From the NCBI RefSeq assembly GCF_900109685.1, contig NZ_FOBB01000013.1, positions 1 to 64,000 of the forward strand: DNA of 64,000 bases, written 5' to 3'. This document shows positions 59,355 through 64,000 of the stretch, piece by piece. How positions within the stretch are numbered: the first letter of the stretch is position 1; the number at the start of each line of letters is the position of its first letter. This DNA comes from Chitinophaga rupis. Lineage in GTDB: Bacteria > Bacteroidota > Bacteroidia > Chitinophagales > Chitinophagaceae. The notes under the pieces are model-generated. The model was given only the letters and a program-made list of their open reading frames with translations. It did no database searches and was not told the DNA's origin. Both the position numbers and the translations under genes were made by a program.

Positions 59355-61685
59355 TTATTCGTCGTCACCAATAAACTGTGCAGGTGCATCATGTTCCGGT
59401 CTGGGAGGGCGCGGGCCACGGTCGCGGTTATCACCACGGTCGCCACCACCACGGGGCGGACGGCCACCACCGCCAAAGCGGTCACCACGATCACCGCGGT
59501 CGCCACGATCGCCTCTGTCAGGACGGTCGCCTCTTTCCGGGCGCTCAGGCCTTTCCACATAACCTTCCGGTTTCGGCATCAGCACGCGGCGGCTCAGCTT
59601 AAACTTACCGGTTTTGGGATCTGTACCCACCAGCTTCACTTTTACCTTTTCGCCTTCTGACAGTACACCTTCCATATTTTCCAGGCGTTTCCAGGAAACT
59701 TCGGAAATGTGCAGCAAACCTTGTTTACCAGGCAGGAACTCTACGAACGCACCGTAAGGCATTACTGATTTTACGGTAGATTCGTATACTTCGCCCACTT
59801 CAGGAACAGCTACAATACCTTTTATCCAGGTCAGGGCTTTATCCAGGCCCTCTTTCTGTGCGGAGAAGATGCTTACTTCGCCGGTTTCCCCTACTTCTTC
59901 AATGTTGATAGTGGTACCGGTTTCGCGCTGGATCTCCTGGATCACTTTACCGCCGGGGCCTATCACAGCGCCAATAAATTCGCGGTCAATGATCAGTTTT
60001 TCCATGCGTGGTGCATGCGGTTTGGGTTCCGGACGCGCTGCAGGCAGGGTGGCATACATGGCATCCAGGATGTGTAAACGTCCGCGCAGGGCTTGTGCCA
60101 GCGCCTGACGCATTACATCCATGCTCAAACCGTCTACTTTAATATCCATCTGGATACCGGTAATACCATCGCGGGTACCGGTTACTTTAAAGTCCATATC
60201 ACCCAGGTGATCTTCATCGCCCAGGATATCTGTTAACACAGCCCATTTACCATCAGATGCGCGGGAAATTAATCCCATAGCCACACCGGAAACGTGTTTA
60301 GGCAAGGGTACGCTGGCATCCATCAGCGCCAGTGAACCGGCACATACGGTAGCCATGGAAGAGGAACCGTTGGATTCCAGGATATCAGATACCACACGCA
60401 CAGTGTAAGCGTATTCGCTGCCCGGCATCATTTGTCTCAATGAACGCATGGCCAGGTTACCGTGCCCTACTTCCCTACGGCCGGGGCCGCGCATCGGTTT
60501 TACTTCACCGGTTGAGAAGGGAGGGAAATTATAGTGCAGAATGAATTTTGAATATTTGGAGGTAGCAGCGCTTTCAATCAGCAGCTCATCATCCGGTGTA
60601 CCCAGGGTAACAGTGGTGAGGGACTGTGTTTCACCGCGGGTGAACAGGGCGCAACCATGCGGGGAGGGCAGCAGGTCCACTTCCATGTTCAGGGGACGTA
60701 CCTGGTCCAGGCTACGGCCGTCCAAACGAACGGATTCGTCCAGGATCATATTACGCACCACTTCTTTTTCCAGGTCGTGCAGGTATTTACCTACCAGAGG
60801 CTGGTCTTCTTCCGGCAGCTCATCTATGTTCAGGAATGTTTCCAGCTCTTCGCCGATCTGGTGGAATGCATCGCTACGTTCGTGCTTACCCATGGCAGAC
60901 TTAGCTACCTGGTGAATGCGCTCCTGTGCAAATGCAGCTATTTTAGCTTTCAGCTCTTCGTTGGTGTGAGGCTTTTCATACTCGCGTTTAGCAGTAGCAC
61001 CGGCTAACTGGCGCAGCTCTTCCTGTGCCTTTACCTGAGCCTGGATCGCAGTGTGTGCAACCTCGATGGCTTTGATCAGGTCTTCTTCGCTACATTCCTT
61101 GCTCTCACCTTCCACCATCATAATGTTCTTAGCCGTAGCACCTACGATAAAGTCCATATCGGCTTTCTCCATCTGTGAACGGGTAGGGTTGATCACCATC
61201 TCGCCATCTACACGGCCTACTCTCACTTCAGAGATGATCTCCTGGATGGGCACATCAGACACCGCCAGTGCAGCAGAAGCAGCCAGGCAGGCCAATGCAT
61301 CCGGTAATACTTCCGCGTCGGAAGAAATAAGGGTTACCAGCACCTGTACCTCGCAGAAATAATCATCGGGGAACAGGGGGCGCAATGCGCGGTCTATCAA
61401 ACGGGAGATAAGTACTTCGTAGTCAGACAGTTTGCCTTCGCGTTTAAAGAAGGAGCCGGGGATACGGCCTGCTGATGCAAATTTTTCCTGGTAGTCAACA
61501 GTTAGGGGGAAGAAACTTTGTCCTGGTTTTGGTTCTTTATTCGCTACAACGGTAGCCAGTAATATACAATCGCCCAAACGTACGGTAACGGCGCCATCAG
61601 CCTGGCGGGCCATCTTGCCTGTTTCTATGGTGACGATGCGGCCGTTTCCTATATCTAATTTGACTGAAATAGGCGTTAGATTCAT
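59355..61685 (-). CDS. pnp: Polynucleotide phosphorylase
   Basis: A 776-residue 3'-5' exoribonuclease using phosphate. Two RNase PH domains (~12-145 and ~340-475, the second with TDILGDEDHLGDMDFKVTGT), a helical linker, a KH domain (~575-635, with FIGAVIGPGGKVIQEI) and an S1 domain (~645-715). The C-terminal tail (~718-776) is a low-complexity run of RGD repeats, then Gly/Arg/Pro-rich segments such as RFGGGGRPPRGGGDRG, which is unusual in length and probably binds RNA or partners. It follows rpsO, as in many bacteria. Confidence 0.97.
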   Translation of the reverse strand: MNLTPISVKLDIGNGRIVTIETGKMARQADGAVTVRLGDCILLATVVANKEPKPGQSFFPLTVDYQEKFASAGRIPGSFFKREGKLSDYEVLISRLIDRALRPLFPDDYFCEVQVLVTLISSDAEVLPDALACLAASAALAVSDVPIQEIISEVRVGRVDGEMVINPTRSQMEKADMDFIVGATAKNIMMVEGESKECSEEDLIKAIEVAHTAIQAQVKAQEELRQLAGATAKREYEKPHTNEELKAKIAAFAQERIHQVAKSAMGKHERSDAFHQIGEELETFLNIDELPEEDQPLVGKYLHDLEKEVVRNMILDESVRLDGRSLDQVRPLNMEVDLLPSPHGCALFTRGETQSLTTVTLGTPDDELLIESAATSKYSKFILHYNFPPFSTGEVKPMRGPGRREVGHGNLAMRSLRQMMPGSEYAYTVRVVSDILESNGSSSMATVCAGSLALMDASVPLPKHVSGVAMGLISRASDGKWAVLTDILGDEDHLGDMDFKVTGTRDGITGIQMDIKVDGLSMDVMRQALAQALRGRLHILDAMYATLPAARPEPKPHAPRMEKLIIDREFIGAVIGPGGKVIQEIQRETGTTINIEEVGETGEVSIFSAQKEGLDKALTWIKGIVAVPEVGEVYESTVKSVMPYGAFVEFLPGKQGLLHISEVSWKRLENMEGVLSEGEKVKVKLVGTDPKTGKFKLSRRVLMPKPEGYVERPERPERGDRPDRGDRGDRGDRGDRFGGGGRPPRGGGDRGDNRDRGPRPPRPEHDAPAQFIGDDE

Positions 61686-61721
61686 AATAAGTGAAGATTA
61701 AAAGGTATACCTAAAAAAAAA

Positions 61722-61752
61722 CTATTCCCAACCTAAATGAAGTTGGGAATAG
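61722..61752 (-). terminator. Hairpin terminator/attenuator between rpsO and pnp
   Basis: A perfect 11-bp stem CTATTCCCAAC / GTTGGGAATAG with a nine-base loop. On the minus strand it is followed by nine T, 37 bases before pnp. It would end most rpsO transcripts and let only part read into pnp. Confidence 0.85.
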
Positions 61753-61771
61753 CGCTATAACATGAAAATCG

Positions 61772-62044
61772 TTATTTTCTGAGACCTAACTTCTCGATCA
61801 GTGCTCTGTAACCAGAGAGGTTAGTTTTAGACAGATAGGAAAGCAGGCGCTTTCTCTGACCTACCATTTTCATTAAACCGCGATTGCTGGCAAAATCTTT
61901 TTTATTAGCTTTCATATGGCCGGAAATGCTGGTGATACGCTCTGTCAGTAAAGCTACCTGAGCTTCTACAGAACCTGTATTCTTTTCGCTTCCGCCAAAT
62001 TCCTTGAATATATTGGCTTTCTTTTCAACAGTTAAGTAAGACAT
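61772..62044 (-). CDS. rpsO: 30S ribosomal protein S15
   Basis: A 90-residue protein, the usual length of S15. It contains FGGSEKNTGSVEAQVALLTERI (~15-36) and HMKANKKDFASNRGLMKMVGQRKRLL, the 16S rRNA-binding helices. It binds the central domain of 16S rRNA early in assembly. It has a strong promoter upstream and is followed by a hairpin and pnp. Confidence 0.98.
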   Translation of the reverse strand: MSYLTVEKKANIFKEFGGSEKNTGSVEAQVALLTERITSISGHMKANKKDFASNRGLMKMVGQRKRLLSYLSKTNLSGYRALIEKLGLRK

Positions 62045-62096
62045 CTTAATAAATAATAAAAAATGATAAAGTTTTTTCGTCGCTATTTTTCCGGTG

Positions 62097-62127
62097 CAAA
62101 GGTAAATTGAATATTTGGAATTAACAA
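62097..62127 (-). promoter_or_regulatory. rpsO promoter
   Basis: Minus strand TTG at 62127-62125 and TACCTTTG at 62104-62097, spacing 20: the best Bacteroidota-type promoter in the window, as expected for a ribosomal protein gene. Confidence 0.8.
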
Positions 62128-62149
62128 TTTAACCCCAATTTCACCTGAA

Positions 62150-62226
62150 TTAATGATTAATAATGAATAATTAATAATCGTAGGTACGTGTCCATCAATT
62201 AATTATTAATTCTTCATTATTAATTG
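62150..62226. repeat. Family C intergenic repeat (copy C4)
   Basis: Left arm TTAATGATTAATAATGAATA then ATTAATAATCGTAGG; right arm AATTAATTATTAATTCTTC and ATTATTAATTG. It begins upstream of rpsO's promoter and ends directly at the ftsE stop codon. Confidence 0.88.
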
Positions 62227-62919
62227 TTAAACAAAATTGATGGCCGCATTATCCGTCACCTGCCCGTTTTCCGTGCGCAGCACCCGGGAAGGGAACTTTT
62301 GCAGCACAATATAGTCATGGGTAGCCATTACGATGGCGGTGCCATCTTCCCGGCAAATGCGGAACAGGAGCTGCATAATACCGTCGGAGGTTTCCGGATC
62401 CAGGTTACCGGTGGGCTCATCGGCCAGTATCAGCTTGGGGGAATTAAGCATAGCACGGGCAATATCCACACGCTGCTGCTCGCCGCCGCTCAGCTCATAA
62501 GGCATTTTAAAACCTTTGGTGCCCAGGCCTACCTTATCCAATACATCGGCAATCTTATCTTCCATCAGCTTCGCATCCAGCCAGCCGGTGGCTTTCAGCA
62601 CAAACTTCAGGTTATCATGCACATTACGGTCTGTGAGCAGCTGAAAATCCTGGAAAACTACGCCCAGGTTACGGCGCAGGTAAGGCACCTTTTTCCAGTC
62701 CATTTTTTTCAGGTCAAAGCCTACTACCTGCCCGGCCCCTTCCCGCAGGGTAAGGTCGCCATACAGTGTTTTCAGCAGGCTGGACTTACCGGTACCGGTT
62801 TTGCCGATGAGGTACACGAACTCGCCTTTGTTCACCGCAATATTCACATCAGATAAGATCAAAGAGTTGCCCTGGTATATGTTAACGTTGGATAGTTGTA
62901 AGATCGGTTGCTCCTCCAT
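62227..62919 (-). CDS. ftsE: FtsE-like ABC transporter ATPase
   Basis: A 230-residue ABC ATPase. Walker A is GKTGTGKSS (~39-47), the Q-loop is in VVFQDFQLL, the signature is ELSGGEQQRVDIARAM (~142-157), and Walker B LILADEPTGNLDPE follows. Its short form and the EGAGQVVGFDLKKM segment match FtsE, which with FtsX in the inner membrane controls cell-wall hydrolysis at division. FtsX is not adjacent, so a LolD-like exporter ATPase cannot be fully excluded. Confidence 0.85.
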   Translation of the reverse strand: MEEQPILQLSNVNIYQGNSLILSDVNIAVNKGEFVYLIGKTGTGKSSLLKTLYGDLTLREGAGQVVGFDLKKMDWKKVPYLRRNLGVVFQDFQLLTDRNVHDNLKFVLKATGWLDAKLMEDKIADVLDKVGLGTKGFKMPYELSGGEQQRVDIARAMLNSPKLILADEPTGNLDPETSDGIMQLLFRICREDGTAIVMATHDYIVLQKFPSRVLRTENGQVTDNAAINFV

Positions 62920-63010
62920 TTTGTAGTCCTGTATTAATTAACTGATTAACGCCAACAAAAATAAATGAATATAGTTGTCAACGGAGCATTTTATAAAAAA
63001 ACTAACAAAA

Positions 63011-63034
63011 TAGTTGTTTAACTAAACTATTAGT
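63011..63034. promoter_or_regulatory. Overlapping palindromes: candidate BlaI-type operator
   Basis: Two interlocking 14-base palindromes: TAGTTGTTTAACTA (63011-63024) and ACTAAACTATTAGT (63021-63034). They cover the TTG and spacer of the promoter of the BlaI-like gene, an ideal place for autorepression. Confidence 0.6.
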
Positions 63035-63044
63035 TATAAGTTTG
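63014..63044 (+). promoter_or_regulatory. Promoter of the blaI-like operon
   Basis: TTG at 63014-63016 and TAAGTTTG at 63037-63044, spacing 20; start codon at 63060. Confidence 0.75.
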
Positions 63045-63059
63045 GATAAATGAAATCAT

Positions 63060-63440
63060 ATGAGCACACCTTCCGTAAAAACCCTCACCAAAGCTGAGGA
63101 ACAGATTATGCAGGTGCTCTGGCAAAAAGGGCCTTGTTTTGTAAAAGAGGTGATTGAAGAGCTGCCGGAGCCCAAACCGCATTACAACACCACCTCTACC
63201 CTGGTAAAGATACTGGTGGAAAAAGGCTTTGCAGATTTTAAGGCCTACGGTAAATCGCACCAGTACTATGCGCTCATCAGCAAGGATGAATACAGCCACA
63301 AAACCGTAAAACAGCTGGTAAAGGGTTATTTCGAAGGCTCTTACAGCAACCTGATCTCCTTTTTCGTAAAGGAAAAAGACCTGAGTGTAAACGACCTGGA
63401 AAAACTGCTGAAACAAATTAAGGACGCTCAAAACAAATAA
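63060..63440 (+). CDS. BlaI/MecI/CopY-family repressor
   Basis: A 126-residue winged-helix repressor. The DNA-binding domain is at ~7-75 (LTKAEEQIMQVLWQKGPCFVKEVI; HYNTTSTLVKILVEKGF) and the C-terminal dimerisation helix follows at ~80-126. BlaI proteins repress until cleaved by their BlaR1-type partner after a signal such as a beta-lactam. The M56 gene starts three bases after its stop, and a palindromic operator covers its promoter. Confidence 0.93.
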   Translation: MSTPSVKTLTKAEEQIMQVLWQKGPCFVKEVIEELPEPKPHYNTTSTLVKILVEKGFADFKAYGKSHQYYALISKDEYSHKTVKQLVKGYFEGSYSNLISFFVKEKDLSVNDLEKLLKQIKDAQNK

Positions 63441-63443
63441 GCT

Positions 63444-64000
63444 ATGGAACTGCTGCTCTCCTACCTGCTTAAGATGATGGTATGCTCCGGCATCCTGTAT
63501 GCCTACTACCACCTGGCCCTGCGCAACAACCGCTTTCACCAGTGGAACCGGTATTACCTGCTGCTGGCCACTTTGCTGTCATTAACCCTGCCTTTGCTGC
63601 AATTACCATCGCCTTTTGAAGGTAAACAGGCGCCGGCCTTTACCAATTATGCCACGCAAATTATTACCCTGCGGGAATTTATTTTACCGGCTACACCCGT
63701 TACTGTGGTGAATTACCTGGGCATATTGCAGCTGGCCTATGGCGGGGTAGTGCTGTTATTACTGGGCCGCATCTTATACGGCTGCTGGAAAATACAGCGG
63801 CTTATTCAACACAGCCGGGTACAGCACCTGCGCCCTTACCACCTGGTGCAAAGTGAGCAGGTACGAATGCCTTTCTCTTTTTTCCGCTACATTTTCTGGA
63901 GTGGAGACATTAATCCTGACAGCACGAACGGGCAGCAAATACTGCAACATGAGCTGGTGCATGTAACCCAAAAACACAGCGTGGATAAGCTGCTGATGGA
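63444..64000 (+). CDS. M56 (BlaR1-type) membrane metallopeptidase, 5' part
   Basis: The frame opens at ATG 63444 and runs off the right edge (about 185 residues visible). Membrane helices: ~3-24 (LLLSYLLKMMVCSGILYAYY), ~36-53 (YYLLLATLLSLTLPLLQL) and ~88-112 (VVNYLGILQLAYGGVVLLLLG). The zinc motif HELVH follows near 173-177, with VTQKHSVDKLL behind it. This is the BlaR1 peptidase domain that would inactivate the upstream BlaI-like repressor. Whether the missing part has a beta-lactam sensor or, as in many Bacteroidota, a TonB-like or other domain cannot be seen. Confidence 0.9.
   Translation, partial: MELLLSYLLKMMVCSGILYAYYHLALRNNRFHQWNRYYLLLATLLSLTLPLLQLPSPFEGKQAPAFTNYATQIITLREFILPATPVTVVNYLGILQLAYGGVVLLLLGRILYGCWKIQRLIQHSRVQHLRPYHLVQSEQVRMPFSFFRYIFWSGDINPDSTNGQQILQHELVHVTQKHSVDKLLM

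Overview
The window looks like a chromosomal segment of a Bacteroidota bacterium, most likely of the Chitinophaga/Chitinophagaceae kind (inference). The reasons are two SusC/SusD pairs, a lipoprotein GH78 rhamnosidase, Bacteroidota-type promoters (TTG about 20 bases upstream of TAnnTTTG) with very short leaders, and protein types usual in that phylum. Genes are dense on both strands and nearly all are recognisable. I see no rRNA or tRNA gene, no CRISPR array and no prophage. The only mobile-element trace is the 5' part of a transposase-like gene running off the left edge.

Layout. 1-1.34 kb: transposase OrfA-like fragment, an 11-bp tandem repeat, and a DeoR-type regulator. 1.5-5.9 kb: first SusC/SusD pair. 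6-13.3 kb: pyrF, a secreted TIM-barrel isomerase with a Tat-exported Gfo/Idh/MocA oxidoreductase, a PaiB-like protein, the Mrp P-loop protein, a small carboxypeptidase-regulatory-like protein and 3-hydroxyacyl-CoA dehydrogenase. 13.3-20.8 kb: a rhamnoside-utilisation locus (susC-susD-GH78). 21-27 kb: IMPACT/YigZ protein, ribD, prmC, exbD/exbB, pepT. 27-32.4 kb: cobalamin riboswitch with metE, a CWC protein, a thioesterase, an FKBP prolyl isomerase and fmt. 32.6-38.2 kb: LysM protein, RsmF-like rRNA methyltransferase and the three-subunit transhydrogenase pntB/pntA2/pntA1. 38.5-49.3 kb: a tandem DoxX-like protein, then a complete protoporphyrin-dependent heme pathway. In it hemH-hemG run left and hemA-C-D-E-F-B-L run right from one divergent promoter region. 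49.3-59.2 kb: orphan FecR, an esterase, an O-methyltransferase, a GT2 glycosyltransferase, an unknown secreted helical protein, OxyR, M48 protease, plsY, prmA and a NIPSNAP protein. 59.3-64 kb: pnp, rpsO, ftsE, and the start of a BlaI/BlaR1 (M56) pair.

The most unusual part is the DNA between the genes. About twenty intergenic spaces carry repeats built from short (about 7-10 base) words repeated in tandem on one side of a spacer and as the reverse complement on the other. I distinguish seven word families (A-G in the features). They sit right after stop codons, sometimes supplying the stop codon and the last residues. Several interrupt operons, and one lies between the cobalamin aptamer and metE. 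In family B the two arms of one copy match each other better than they match other copies, which suggests arm-to-arm correction. Other unexplained structure: an 11-bp tandem repeat (347-445), a duplicated 73-base structured element (23963-24120), and overlapping palindromes on the blaI-type promoter.
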